The position numbers and the translations under genes are program-made. The notes beneath the pieces are model-generated. The model ran no database searches. It was given only the letters and a program-made list of their open reading frames with translations, and had not been told where the DNA came from. A DNA stretch of 58,198 nt from a virus. Positions 36,628 to 44,759 of this stretch are shown piece after piece. Location: positions 1 to 58,198 of the IMG/VR virus record IMGVR_UViG_3300010373_000052; one strand, 5' to 3'. Each line of letters starts with the position of its first letter. Within the stretch, counting starts at the first letter, position 1.

Positions 36628-37237
36628 GTCAGACTCCAAGCATGAATGTTCGATGGATGGATGCGGCCAGCCGGCGGTTGCTCGGGGTTGGTGTCGCCGG
36701 CATTACATGAGGTGGTGGAAGCACGGCGACCCCCGATTCGTGACCGCTCGCACTGACTACAGCCGCCGCACTATTGAGCAGCGATTTTGGGCAAAGGTTG
36801 ATAGGTGCCATCTCGCCCCATGCTGGACGTGGATGGGATTCCGCACACCCGACGGCTACGGGCGCTTTCGCGTGGATGGAGCGTCTATCAGCGCCCATCG
36901 TTGGTCGTATGAGCACTTCATCGGTCCCATTCCAAGCGGTTTCACCATTGACCACCTCTGCCGAAACCGTGCCTGTGTCAACCCCGATCACTTGGAATCC
37001 GTGACGCAGGGTGAGAACACTCGACGTGGAGACAGGGTCGGCATGTCCGCGGGTAATCGGAACAAGACCCACTGCAAGCGCGGTCACCCTTATGACGAGG
37101 CGAATACCTACTTCTCTGCTGATGGGAGCAGGAAGTGTAGGGCTTGTGGAAGAGAAGCAGCCGCGCGGCGCTGGCGAGCGGTCAACCCTGACGCGCCGGT
37201 TCGTGGTTCCTACGGCAGGCGACCACGTCGGACCTAG
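36626..37237 (+). CDS. Freestanding HNH homing endonuclease (203 aa)
   Basis: Opposite in direction to the late operon. N-terminal Cys/His finger (CSMDGCGQPAVARGWCRRHY), HNH_3-type core (HRWSYEHFIGPIPSGFTIDH, CRNRACVNPDHLESVT), and a C-terminal finger (HCKRGHPY...CRACGREAAARR). Its ATG overlaps the tape-measure ATG in a shared CATG and its TAG overlaps the leftward neighbour's TAG in CTAG, so it fills the gap exactly. This looks like a mobile endonuclease inserted between tail genes. Confidence 0.85.
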   Translation: MSDSKHECSMDGCGQPAVARGWCRRHYMRWWKHGDPRFVTARTDYSRRTIEQRFWAKVDRCHLAPCWTWMGFRTPDGYGRFRVDGASISAHRWSYEHFIGPIPSGFTIDHLCRNRACVNPDHLESVTQGENTRRGDRVGMSAGNRNKTHCKRGHPYDEANTYFSADGSRKCRACGREAAARRWRAVNPDAPVRGSYGRRPRRT

Positions 37238-37638
37238 CTTCTCAGCGCCTCTCGCCAGCGAGCCTCGGCCAGTGCGCCGAGCTTGCCCTTGACCTCGTCG
37301 AATCCCGGCGCCAGATAGGGCCGACCCGCTTGGTGGTAGACACGCCCGAGCGAGTCGGCACCCTTGAACCCCAACTCGATGCGACGCCCGTAGATGACTG
37401 TCGGGCCGGTACGCGAAAGCCACGCGCCGGCGCCGATGGGCGTGACCTCGGCCACGCGGATGGACCGGCGCAGCGTGCCCCGCTGGACTGGTGCCCGCGC
37501 CTTGGCCGCCGCTTCGATGAGATGGCCACCGTCGGTGACGATCCGGCGCGCCGTGACCCCGGCGTCGACGATCATCTTGTCGATAGCGTCGCGGAAGGCG
37601 CTCAGACCCTCGAAGACCACGGAGATGCCGTCGGCCAC
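37234..37638 (-). CDS. HK97 gp10-like head-tail / tail-completion protein (134 aa)
   Basis: GTG at 37638. VFEGLSAFRDAIDKMIVDAG, then AAAKARAPVQRGTLRRSIRV and YGRRIELGFKGADS...GRPYLAPGFDEVKG match the HK97 gp10 family (A..A...P..TG.L..SI....), which joins head and tail. Its usual place is before the major tail protein; here it is behind the tail chaperones, next to the HNH insertion. Confidence 0.78.
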   Translation of the reverse strand: MADGISVVFEGLSAFRDAIDKMIVDAGVTARRIVTDGGHLIEAAAKARAPVQRGTLRRSIRVAEVTPIGAGAWLSRTGPTVIYGRRIELGFKGADSLGRVYHQAGRPYLAPGFDEVKGKLGALAEARWREALRS

Positions 37639-37639
37639 G

Positions 37640-38145
37640 TCAATCCCCGCCTATCGAAGCGAACTGGCCGAACCACTCGACCATCGGGGCGGGCTCACGC
37701 AAGTAGTCCTCGTGGGAGATGCCCATCTGCTTGCGGTAGTGGTACTCGTTCCACATGTCCGCCACGACGGGGTCGACGCCGTCGTCGTCCATGAGGGTCT
37801 GTCCCGACGCTACGACGCGGAGCTTTCGGAGCTGTCGGTAACCGCTTTTGGGTCGGCCATCGCATCGGGGCTGAAGTCCGGCGACAGTTCCTTCACGAAC
37901 TCGACGGCCGCGGTGGTGAGCACGTTGGCCACCGGCACGGGAAGCGCGTCGATGGTTGCCGCGGTGACGGGCTCGGACCGTGACCACGACGTGATCATGA
38001 GTTGTATGACTTGCACGTCGCTGTCGCCGTCCTCGCCTTCGGCACGGATGGCCCGGAACAGGTCACGTCGTTGCCCGCGCGAGACCTCCCACGCCGTCTT
38101 GACCTCGGCCCACTCGCCGTTGGGCAGCTCTATCCGTCGTGGCAT
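37640..38145 (-). CDS. Tail assembly chaperone GT made by -1 frameshift (168 aa)
   Basis: Coding is 38145..37846 in frame 0, then from 37846 (base re-read) to 37640 in frame -1. The slippery heptamer CCCAAAA occurs at 37852-37846 as C-CCA-AAA. The extension adds SGYRQLRKLRVV, MDDDGVDPVVADMWNEYHYR and ends EWFGQFASIGGD, a T-domain-like segment. The G-GT arrangement just upstream of the tape measure is conserved in long-tailed phages. Confidence 0.85.
37810..38145 (-). CDS. Tail assembly chaperone G (111 aa)
   Basis: ATG at 38145. PRRIELPNGEWAEVKTAWEV, RAIRAEGEDGDSDVQVIQL, EPVTAATIDALPVPVANVLT resemble the N-terminal chaperone of many actinophages. Unshifted ribosomes end 11 codons after the slippery site. 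Lies between the major tail protein and the tape measure, as expected. Confidence 0.82.
   Translation of the reverse strand: MPRRIELPNGEWAEVKTAWEVSRGQRRDLFRAIRAEGEDGDSDVQVIQLMITSWSRSEPVTAATIDALPVPVANVLTTAAVEFVKELSPDFSPDAMADPKAVTDSSESSAS
37846..37852 (-). other. -1 programmed frameshift site CCCAAAA
   Basis: Canonical X-XXY-YYZ heptamer in frame 0 (C CCA AAA) at codons 99-100 of the G chaperone. Shifted reading stays open for 68 further residues. A GC-rich stretch with GCTCCGAAAGCTCC lies 15-30 nt downstream and could stimulate slippage. Confidence 0.85.
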
Positions 38146-38158
38146 TCAGCCTCCTGCC

Positions 38159-39124
38159 TCAGTACGCAGCGGAGATGGCATTGGTGGTTACTGTGGTGAT
38201 GGGCGAGAATCCCCCGTTCACCGCGTCCGTCGTGTTGGCGACGGCGGTGAAGTTGGCGTCGAGCTGTATGTAGGCCTTCCCGCTCTGCTTGATCTGGGGT
38301 GCCTCGAACTGACAGGCCGACATCTGGAACTTGACCGAATGCGAGCTCACCGGGTCGGTGAACAGGAGCACGACGGCTTGCTGGGCGCGGGTCAGGGAGT
38401 TGGCGAAGAAGGTCTGGCTCGCCTCCACGACGAACGTCATCTTGCCGGTGACCTCGATGGGTCCGGCCCAGTTGCGATAGGGCGACTGGTTCCCGGCGGT
38501 GAAGATGGACGTGGCGTTGCGCTTGATGTCGAGGGTGCCCGATTCGAGCACGGTGACCGCCGTCCCCGCGATCGACGCCGCCAGGTCCCACGCCGGGATC
38601 ATGTGCTCGGTCGTCTCGGCGATGGCCGGCGCGGTGACGGTCGTCTCGGGGTTGCCGATGAAGTTGACGGTCGTCTCGACCGCGGCATCGACGCCGAAGC
38701 TGACGGAGATGTCCGAGCACTGCCCGGCGGCCATCTGGTAGGTGTTGTCGACCGAGTTGTTGACGAGCGTGTACGACGGCGGCTGCGAGCCGGTCGACGC
38801 CGAGTTGAGCAAGCCGATGGTGTGCGTGGACGCCCCACCACCCACCGAGGCCACGGTGTCGGTCGAGCCGAGCACGGAGCGGAGCAGGTTCGGGTAGATG
38901 TCGTCGTAGAGGTAGACCTTGCCGGTCCACTTGTCGAAGCGAACACCTGGCACCTGGTCGTAGACCATGACCGGTGAGCCACGGTCGGCGTCGTCCGACA
39001 GCCACTTCAGGTCCGGGGCGAGCTGGGGTCCGATGACCGGCGTGAACGTGGACACCGACGCGGCGGTGCCGCGGGTCACCTCGACGGCCATGCCGAAATA
39101 GGAGTTCGCTACGAGAAACGGCAT
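38159..39124 (-). CDS. Major tail protein (321 aa)
   Basis: ATG at 39124. FLVANSYFGMAVEVTRGTAA, TPVIGPQLAPDLKWLSDDAD RGSP split, VRFDKWTGKVYLYDD, then Val/Thr-rich strands and a C-terminal Ig-like section (NWAGPIEVTGKMTFVVEAS, LFTDPVSSHSVKFQMSACQF). The E-x-T-R-G-T start and position before the chaperones identify the tail tube protein. Confidence 0.85.
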   Translation of the reverse strand: MPFLVANSYFGMAVEVTRGTAASVSTFTPVIGPQLAPDLKWLSDDADRGSPVMVYDQVPGVRFDKWTGKVYLYDDIYPNLLRSVLGSTDTVASVGGGASTHTIGLLNSASTGSQPPSYTLVNNSVDNTYQMAAGQCSDISVSFGVDAAVETTVNFIGNPETTVTAPAIAETTEHMIPAWDLAASIAGTAVTVLESGTLDIKRNATSIFTAGNQSPYRNWAGPIEVTGKMTFVVEASQTFFANSLTRAQQAVVLLFTDPVSSHSVKFQMSACQFEAPQIKQSGKAYIQLDANFTAVANTTDAVNGGFSPITTVTTNAISAAY

Positions 39125-39126
39125 GT

Positions 39127-39333
39127 CTACTCTTCCTCTGGGGCGTCAGCGGCCTTCTCGGCGGCGACGGGCTTCGACTTGGGGGCCTCGGGCACGAGCG
39201 CGAGGTGGGGATGGGCGACTTCGTGGTCCACGTCGAGCTCGTCGCCGGGTTGGGGTTCCCACGTCGAGCCGTCAGGGGTCTGGAGGTCGCAGAAGACGAC
39301 GGAAACGTCGCCCGTGAACCGATATCGGGGCAT
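39127..39333 (-). CDS. Small acidic-tailed structural protein (68 aa)
   Basis: ATG at 39333. RYRFTGDVSVVFCDLQTPDG, STWEPQPGDELDVDHEVAHP HLALVP split: a short beta protein with an Ala/Glu/Lys tail (AAEKAADAPEEE). Small proteins of this pattern sit beside tail and connector genes in actinophages. Confidence 0.65.
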   Translation of the reverse strand: MPRYRFTGDVSVVFCDLQTPDGSTWEPQPGDELDVDHEVAHPHLALVPEAPKSKPVAAEKAADAPEEE

Positions 39334-39340
39334 GACGCTC

Positions 39341-39853
39341 CTAGGTGTTGAGGATTTCCAGAACCGTCACCCGCCCGACCGCCTGGAACAGCGTCACGCC
39401 GCCCTTGGAGGTCTTCGGAACCGGGTACTGGAAGTGCAGATCGGGTGCGCCGATGGCCTCGCCCTCACCCCACGAGAAGATGACGGCGGGGTCTCCGGCG
39501 TTGCGGTCGGCCTCGATGTAGGCCGTGAGCGAGTCGATGAACGTGTCGAAGGCCACCTGGCCGCCGAGCGAGGACGCCAGGTCGCTTTTCAAGATGCAGA
39601 GCAGGGCCAGCTCGTAGGGGCGGAGCTTGCGGCCGTTGTGCGGGCCGTCCATGGCGATGCGGCGCTCCAACTGCGACTCGATGAACACGTAGATGACGGC
39701 CCCGATGCCCTGCCCAGCCGGTTGGAGGTAGAACAGGTCCGACTCGTTGGCCACCTGCGGCAGGGCCTGGTAGACGCTGCCCAGGTACGTGATGCTCGAG
39801 TTGACGGGGTCGAGGTAGTTGGCGATGGCCGCCCGGACTTCGGACTTCGGCAT
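39341..39853 (-). CDS. Tail terminator / neck protein (170 aa)
   Basis: ATG at 39853. SEVRAAIANYLDPVNSSIT, LFYLQPAGQGIGAVIYVFIE, HNGRKLRPYELALLCILKSD, then FDTFIDSLTAYIEADR. The order (after the connector, before the tail tube) and an alpha/beta layout fit tail-terminator or minor capsid proteins. Not certain at family level. Confidence 0.65.
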   Translation of the reverse strand: MPKSEVRAAIANYLDPVNSSITYLGSVYQALPQVANESDLFYLQPAGQGIGAVIYVFIESQLERRIAMDGPHNGRKLRPYELALLCILKSDLASSLGGQVAFDTFIDSLTAYIEADRNAGDPAVIFSWGEGEAIGAPDLHFQYPVPKTSKGGVTLFQAVGRVTVLEILNT

Positions 39854-39856
39854 GGC

Positions 39857-40759
39857 TCAGTACGCGACGAACATCTGGCGCAGCGCGTCGAGCATGGAGA
39901 ACGCCAGCGCCATGTCCTCGTCGCCGCCCTGGGGGATGTGCGCGGCGTGGGACACCTCGCCGATGTCGCTGACGATGAGCGCCCCCGAGCCCCGCTCTTT
40001 GATGAGCGCCGTGGTGAGCAGGATGGCCGCTTGTTTCACGACCTTGGGCAGGTTGGAGACGACGGCGGTCGTCGTGTGGTTGTTGGCCAGCGGTGACACC
40101 AGCGGCACCGACGCGTCGCCGGGGACGTAGGTCGACGCCACCGTGATCGTTTCGTCGTTCGGCACGTCGTAGAGGGTCAGGCTCGAGCCCGGATAGATGC
40201 CCAGCACGCTCGTCGGGCTGATCGCGCTCGCCCCGGAGGCCACGCTGGCACTGAGGGCCGAGTTGACCCACCCGTTGACGTAGGTCCACTGGCACAGGTA
40301 CTGCTGGCGGGGCGCGATACCCGCCAAGGAGTTGAGCCCGAGCCCCACCACGCCACCGGGCGAGACGATGAACTGCGTCGGCTCGATCCAGATGTTGCCC
40401 GCGGGGACGACCGAGGCCGACGTGCCCACCGTCGCCCCGTAGGTGAACGTGCGGACCTCCATGATGGGCCAGAACAGCGGGTGGACGATCAGTTGCCCCG
40501 AGTTGTTGCCCCAGATGCGGGCGTTCTCGGTGTTGAGCGTGGCTGTGAGCGTTCCGTAGGCCCCGAGGCAGTACGTGTCGACCATGGACGAGGCCCGCCC
40601 GATGGTCTCTTGCAGCGCGATGGTCTGTGCCGGGCCGGTGCCGCCGGGCAACAGGTTCGACGTGTCCATCGCCGTGGGGGCGTTGTCGTACTCCACCGTC
40701 GTCAGATAGGCCGACGTCTGGCCGTAGGAGGCGTTGAACGGCGCATAGGCGATCGTCAT
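39857..40759 (-). CDS. Head-tail connector/adaptor protein (300 aa)
   Basis: ATG at 40759. Helical N-terminus with IALQETIGRASSMVDTYCLG, then beta region (IVHPLFWPIMEVRTFTYGAT), a Tyr/Trp-rich centre and C-terminal helices (NLPKVVKQAAILLTTALIKE, AFSMLDALRQMFVAY). The two helical ends around a beta insert are typical of gp6-like adaptors, although longer here. Family by position. Confidence 0.65.
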   Translation of the reverse strand: MTIAYAPFNASYGQTSAYLTTVEYDNAPTAMDTSNLLPGGTGPAQTIALQETIGRASSMVDTYCLGAYGTLTATLNTENARIWGNNSGQLIVHPLFWPIMEVRTFTYGATVGTSASVVPAGNIWIEPTQFIVSPGGVVGLGLNSLAGIAPRQQYLCQWTYVNGWVNSALSASVASGASAISPTSVLGIYPGSSLTLYDVPNDETITVASTYVPGDASVPLVSPLANNHTTTAVVSNLPKVVKQAAILLTTALIKERGSGALIVSDIGEVSHAAHIPQGGDEDMALAFSMLDALRQMFVAY

Positions 40760-41253
40760 GCCACCCTCGCTTTACGAGCCACAGAGAGGACGCCTGGCGC
40801 CTCTGGGTCGGTTCTCACGTCGACGGGTTCCAGCCCGCTCTCCACCAACAGCGCCGTGAAGCCGCCCGTGCTGTACCGCCAGTAGTCGCCGGGGTAGTCG
40901 TGCAGCGGAAAGACGCCGCGCTCGTCGTAGCCGCGGGCCGTCAGGATGAGGTAGCCGTCGGGTTGGAGCCCTCGGGCCATCTCGGCCACCGAGAGCCACG
41001 GCGTGGGGTCGTGCTCGAGCATCTCGGTCGACACGACGACGGCGAAGGACTCGTCACCGAAGGGGAGCGCTCGGGCGAGCGCCACCTGGTCGACGCCCGG
41101 CCCGGCTTGCATGTCCACGCCGAGGTAGGCGCCGCTGAAGTAGTCCCGCACGGTCCCGTTGACGTTGTACGAGCCGACTTCGAGCACGGAGCGCCCGGCC
41201 AAGCCGAGCGAACGCACGTAGCCCTCGACGTACCGGCCGACGCTCTGGTGCAT
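40756..41253 (-). CDS. Class I SAM-dependent methyltransferase (165 aa)
   Basis: ATG at 41253. Rossmann motifs: SVLEVGSYNVNG (motif I), YLGVDMQAGPGVD with Asp (motif II), LPFGDESFAVVVSTEMLEHD (motifs III-IV), and LQPDGYLILTAR (motif V): Methyltransf_11 type. It neighbours a glycosyltransferase in the capsid region. A methyl cap on a sugar attached to capsid or tail protein is a reasonable inference. Confidence 0.85.
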   Translation of the reverse strand: MHQSVGRYVEGYVRSLGLAGRSVLEVGSYNVNGTVRDYFSGAYLGVDMQAGPGVDQVALARALPFGDESFAVVVSTEMLEHDPTPWLSVAEMARGLQPDGYLILTARGYDERGVFPLHDYPGDYWRYSTGGFTALLVESGLEPVDVRTDPEAPGVLSVARKARVA

Positions 41254-41417
41254 CAGTTGGTGTAGGCCATGAGGTGGCGCACGACGCGGCAGCCCTCGAC
41301 GTGGGAGATCACCACGAGGTTCGACGCCAGGTCGACCTCGATCTCGGGCGACGTGCAGGTGCAGCCCGCCGCGTCCAGTTGTGCTCGGATGGACAGGTCG
41401 AGGTCGTCATGGTTCAC
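41253..41417 (-). CDS. Cys/His mini-protein between the two transferases (54 aa)
   Basis: GTG at 41417 overlaps the glycosyltransferase stop. LSIRAQLDAAGCTCTSPEIE and ISHVEGCRVVRH: C-x-C, H, C, H, a single zinc-type site. Unknown function. Confidence 0.6.
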   Translation of the reverse strand: MNHDDLDLSIRAQLDAAGCTCTSPEIEVDLASNLVVISHVEGCRVVRHLMAYTN

Positions 41418-42523
41418 GCCGCTACCGCTTCCCTGTTGGGGGCAATCTCCGACAGCACCGACAGCCACTGGTGGACCTGGTTGGCGATGCTCAGTTCTTC
41501 CGCTCTGGCCCGGTTGGCTTTTCCCTCGGCCCGGCGCACTTCGGAGTCGAGCAGGTCGTCCAGGTGCCGTCGCCACTCACGGGGTGTGCGGGCGAGCCGT
41601 CCGACGCCGAGCAGCTCGTACTCGGGGGTGCGCGAGGCGATGAACGGGATACCGCACGCCGAGGCTTCGAGCCCCTTCAGCCACGACTTGGAGTAGTTGA
41701 AGTCGGACTTTTCCAGCGGGACCAGGGCCAGGTTGATGGGGTCCCACAACTCGGGATAATCGGCGATGTGGACCAGCGGGTTCGCCGCCACCGACGTCTT
41801 GTTGAGGTTGAGACCGAGCTGGTCCCACGCCTTGGGGACACCCTTCTCCTCCGAGTCGCCTCCGTGGTAGAAGGGCAAGCCGTTCTGTTCGAGGAACGGG
41901 CCGAGGATGCCGCAGAGTTGGCCCAGGTCGTTCGCCCGCCACTGGATGCCGCCGACCCAGCCGACCATGCCGTTGCGGCCGGGGTCGTGGACCTGCCAGC
42001 GCTCGATGTCGATGGCGTTGCGGCAGATGAACGTCGGCGGTCCGAGCCGTTCGCAGAAGCGGGCCAGCGGAGCCGTCGAGCAGATGATGGCCGAGGATGC
42101 TTCGAGCATCTTGCGGTAGTGCGCCCGGTTGAACGTCGGGTTGGTCGCCGGGTTGGTCGTGTGGTACGCCAGGTTGGTCTTGGGCAGCGCCCAGAAGTGG
42201 TCGTCGATGTCGTTGACGACGATCTGGCCGCAGGCGATGGCCCGCTTCGCCCTGCTCTCGCCGTCCTCGTGCATCCAGCGCTGGAAGATGACCACGTCGC
42301 AGTCGTCGTGCCACACCCGGTCGGTGCCCATGACTTGGAGGTGGCCGTCGCTGGCCGTCCGCACGGCGAAGGACAGCATCGTGTCGTAGCCGTGCTTGGC
42401 CAACTCCATGGCGGGCATGGCCAAGCGATAGAAGTACGTCCCGCCGTAGGTCGCCGCCTTGGTCCGAGTGCCGGGGATCGTCTCGAAGCGCCAGTCCGTG
42501 GAGAACGCGGCGATCTTGGTCAA
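41414..42523 (-). CDS. GT-B glycosyltransferase (369 aa)
   Basis: TTG at 42523 overlapping the upstream stop (TTGA). Layout of GT4/GT1-like enzymes: N-terminal Rossmann half (CDVVIFQRWMHEDGESRAKR, IVVNDIDDHFWAL), then NAIDIERWQVHD, VGWVGGIQWRANDLG, and the C-terminal donor-site motif LVPLEKSDFNYSKSWLKGLE ASACGIPFIAS split, with the E-A-x-A-x-G-x-P box. Very similar enzymes act on phage structural proteins in actinophages. Works presumably with the methyltransferase at 40756. Confidence 0.85.
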   Translation of the reverse strand: MTKIAAFSTDWRFETIPGTRTKAATYGGTYFYRLAMPAMELAKHGYDTMLSFAVRTASDGHLQVMGTDRVWHDDCDVVIFQRWMHEDGESRAKRAIACGQIVVNDIDDHFWALPKTNLAYHTTNPATNPTFNRAHYRKMLEASSAIICSTAPLARFCERLGPPTFICRNAIDIERWQVHDPGRNGMVGWVGGIQWRANDLGQLCGILGPFLEQNGLPFYHGGDSEEKGVPKAWDQLGLNLNKTSVAANPLVHIADYPELWDPINLALVPLEKSDFNYSKSWLKGLEASACGIPFIASRTPEYELLGVGRLARTPREWRRHLDDLLDSEVRRAEGKANRARAEELSIANQVHQWLSVLSEIAPNREAVAA

Positions 42524-42789
42524 CCCTCGACCCTCGTCAGGTCGTCGCGGTCACACCGTGGGCAGTGCTTGATCCACGCCGTCCAGCCGCACTCGCAGAC
42601 GTAGTGCTTGCCGGTGGCCGGGGTGTTGCCCGCCTGCACGTAGCCCGCAGCCCGCAACAGACGAGCGTCACGGACGTCGTCCACATGGATGAAGTCCCGG
42701 CGGTCGTTGTCGTAGCGGGTGACCTTGCCGTTGCGGCGTTCGACGGTGATCCCCTTGGCGCTGGCGTCGGAAGGGAACATGCGCGGCAA
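42520..42789 (-). CDS. Zinc-ribbon protein next to the capsid gene (89 aa)
   Basis: TTG at 42789 with GGAGGT seven bases upstream (the ATG at 42780 is too far). N-terminal half: GITVERRNGKVTRYDNDRRD then FIHVDDVRDARLLRAAGYVQ; C-terminal ribbon HYVCECGWTAWIKHCPRCDR. The family occurs beside actinophage capsid genes. It is preceded by a 245-bp gene-free stretch with RNA hairpins. Confidence 0.7.
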   Translation of the reverse strand: MPRMFPSDASAKGITVERRNGKVTRYDNDRRDFIHVDDVRDARLLRAAGYVQAGNTPATGKHYVCECGWTAWIKHCPRCDRDDLTRVEG

Positions 42790-42807
42790 GACACACCTCC
42801 GGGGATC

Positions 42808-42958
42808 GAGCGAAGATGCCGTCCGCGGGTCATCACCCCCGACGGCTCTCGGCGTGACCGAGCTGGTTAGTGGTCGCGGCTACGACGGCCCACCACATCT
42901 GCTTTCGCAGGCGCTCCCGCCGTCGGAATCGAACCGACGCGCCGTGCCAACACGGGAG
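42808..42958 (-). ncRNA. Structured RNA region with tRNA acceptor/T-arm minihelix, behind the capsid gene
   Basis: The gap 42790-43034 holds no gene. On the minus strand: CTCCCGT (42958-42952) pairs with GCGGGAG (42920-42914); between them lies a perfect T-arm GTCGG-TTCGATT-CCGAC (42938-42922). D and anticodon arms are missing: only 13 nt separate acceptor and T stems. Next come CTGC-GAAA-GCAG (42910-42899), GTCG...CGAC, CTCGG-TCACG-CCGAG and GCCGTC...GACGGC. Could be a tRNA-like processing signal, a decayed tRNA or a cis-regulator of the next gene. Confidence 0.55.
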
Positions 42959-43034
42959 GATGCTGCGACGTAACTCGGCGATCTACCCTTGCGTCGTGGG
43001 CAGTGATCTCTCCGAGCTGTTGTGCTAGGTGCGT

Positions 43035-44738
43035 CTAGCCGGACTGCTGGACGCCCTGGATGAGCCCGGACCATGCCGGCGCGTAGTGCGCCATGGTGCC
43101 GATCTCAAGGGTGGAGGCGTCGTAGGTGAACTGCTGGACCGGCCACTGAATGGCCACGTAGTCCTGCACCATCGCCATGACCGAGGTCTCGGTCACGTTG
43201 GAGTCAGGAATCGGCAGGGTCACCGACCGCACCATCACGTTGCCCTGAGGCATCCACGGGTGGACGTAGAAGTCCAGCACCTTCCCAGTCACCTGGTTGT
43301 AGATGGATTGGACGACTGCGCCAGCGGTCACGCCGCCTGCGGGCTCTTGGACGTACAACTTGTAGTTGTTCACGTTCGAGCCGGCCAGCAATGCGTTGGA
43401 GAGCTGGTTGCGGTCGTGACCGTTGAACCACGCCTCGTCCGGGTCGGCCTTGACCGAGTCGTACACGGTGGAGAACAGGGTCTGGAACTCGATGCCGGGC
43501 GTCGAGGTGGAGAACGTCGAGTTGAGCCGGTTCACGTACCCACCGCTTGCCGCGATGTTGGTCAGCAACCCGTCGAAGTTCGTGGCCACCGCAGACTGGT
43601 CCGCAGCCGAAGCCGCGGTGCTGGGTCCGCTGGTCGGAGCCGACGTGATGAAGCCAACGTTGTACCCGGTGCGTCCGGCGTAGAAGTATGTCCCGCCCGA
43701 TGCCGAAGCGATGAACAGGTTGTACCCGAGCGCGCCGGCCACGTCGGCCTTGATGTCGATCTGGATGGCGTTCCCGGCGCCCACGGCGACCGAGGCACCG
43801 GCTGAAACCGGACCCTGGTGCATCGTGGTTCCGTTGGTGCCGAGCAGGTCACCCGCGTCAGCCGCGACGGCCACCCACCACGTTGCCGCGGTGAGGGTCG
43901 AAGAGCCCGCCGGGGCGACAGACGCTGCCACCGAGGCCGCGCTGGTGATGCTGGCCGCAGCCAGTGCGCCGGCGTAGCCGTTGCCCGTGGTGCCACGACC
44001 GTAGAGGTCGAAGCGCTCGTCCATCAGCATGGTCGAGTAGAGCAGGGCGGTGTTCGACAAGGACCGGATGTCCTCGAAGCCCTGACCCTGGTACTCGGCC
44101 TGCCACGACACGGAGTCCGACAGACCCCACGAGACGTAGCTGATGACCACGTCGTAACCGTCGTAGCTGATGTACGGCGGCCGGACGTAGGCCAGTCCAC
44201 CGGGACCGGTGTTGGTAGTGGATTCGGTGATACCGGGCTGCAGGGTGGTTGCCCCGCCAGTTCCGGTGCCGGTGAATCCGCTGATGACCTTGAACCGACG
44301 CGACGCACCCTGGGCGCGCACACGCGGGATGCTGTTACGCAGCGGCGTGGGACGCGGGGTGAGCAGCTTCGCCGGGGCTTCGAGGTCGAAGGGGACCAGA
44401 CCGGTCGAAACCGGGTTCGAAAGCGTCCACTCCTTGCTCAGCAGCTCGGCCTTGGAGCCGGTCAACTGGGCGTTGAGCGCCGCCATGACGGACGGGTCGA
44501 GGGACTTGGCCATCTCCAGCTCTTCGAGGGCCTTGCGGACCTCGGCGCGCTTGTCGGCACGCTTGGCGATGCGAGCACCCGAGGATTCGTGCTGGCCGTC
44601 GAAGTACGTCTCGCCGGTCAGACCCGAGACAGTCGAGTCGGTGGCGGCCTTGACCAGAGCGTCTTTGCGCTCGGCCATTTCCGCCGGGGAAGCCGCATCA
44701 GCGAACAGATCGCTGGCGCGGGGAAGTGCAGCAGCCAT
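43035..44738 (-). CDS. Major capsid protein, HK97 fold (567 aa)
   Basis: ATG at 44738. Residues 1-105 form an acidic/basic helical delta-like domain. Then LEAPAKLLTPRPTPLRNSIP, a long E-loop region, SDSVSWQAEYQGQGFEDIRS, TALLYSTMLMDERFDLYGRG, an inserted beta domain (~245-360, STLTAATWWVAVAADAGD), and a C-terminal P-domain segment (FQTLFSTVYDSVKADPDEAW, GKVLDFYVHPWMPQG). The insertion may decorate the capsid surface and is a candidate for glycosylation. Confidence 0.9.
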   Translation of the reverse strand: MAAALPRASDLFADAASPAEMAERKDALVKAATDSTVSGLTGETYFDGQHESSGARIAKRADKRAEVRKALEELEMAKSLDPSVMAALNAQLTGSKAELLSKEWTLSNPVSTGLVPFDLEAPAKLLTPRPTPLRNSIPRVRAQGASRRFKVISGFTGTGTGGATTLQPGITESTTNTGPGGLAYVRPPYISYDGYDVVISYVSWGLSDSVSWQAEYQGQGFEDIRSLSNTALLYSTMLMDERFDLYGRGTTGNGYAGALAAASITSAASVAASVAPAGSSTLTAATWWVAVAADAGDLLGTNGTTMHQGPVSAGASVAVGAGNAIQIDIKADVAGALGYNLFIASASGGTYFYAGRTGYNVGFITSAPTSGPSTAASAADQSAVATNFDGLLTNIAASGGYVNRLNSTFSTSTPGIEFQTLFSTVYDSVKADPDEAWFNGHDRNQLSNALLAGSNVNNYKLYVQEPAGGVTAGAVVQSIYNQVTGKVLDFYVHPWMPQGNVMVRSVTLPIPDSNVTETSVMAMVQDYVAIQWPVQQFTYDASTLEIGTMAHYAPAWSGLIQGVQQSG

Positions 44739-44759
44739 GTGGCTCTACCTTTCGGGGAG

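Noticed and set aside
42880-42960. Complete tRNA gene on the minus strand
   Set aside because: A perfect T-arm and an acceptor-like stem exist, but only 13 nt lie between them and no D-arm, anticodon stem or CCA can be placed.
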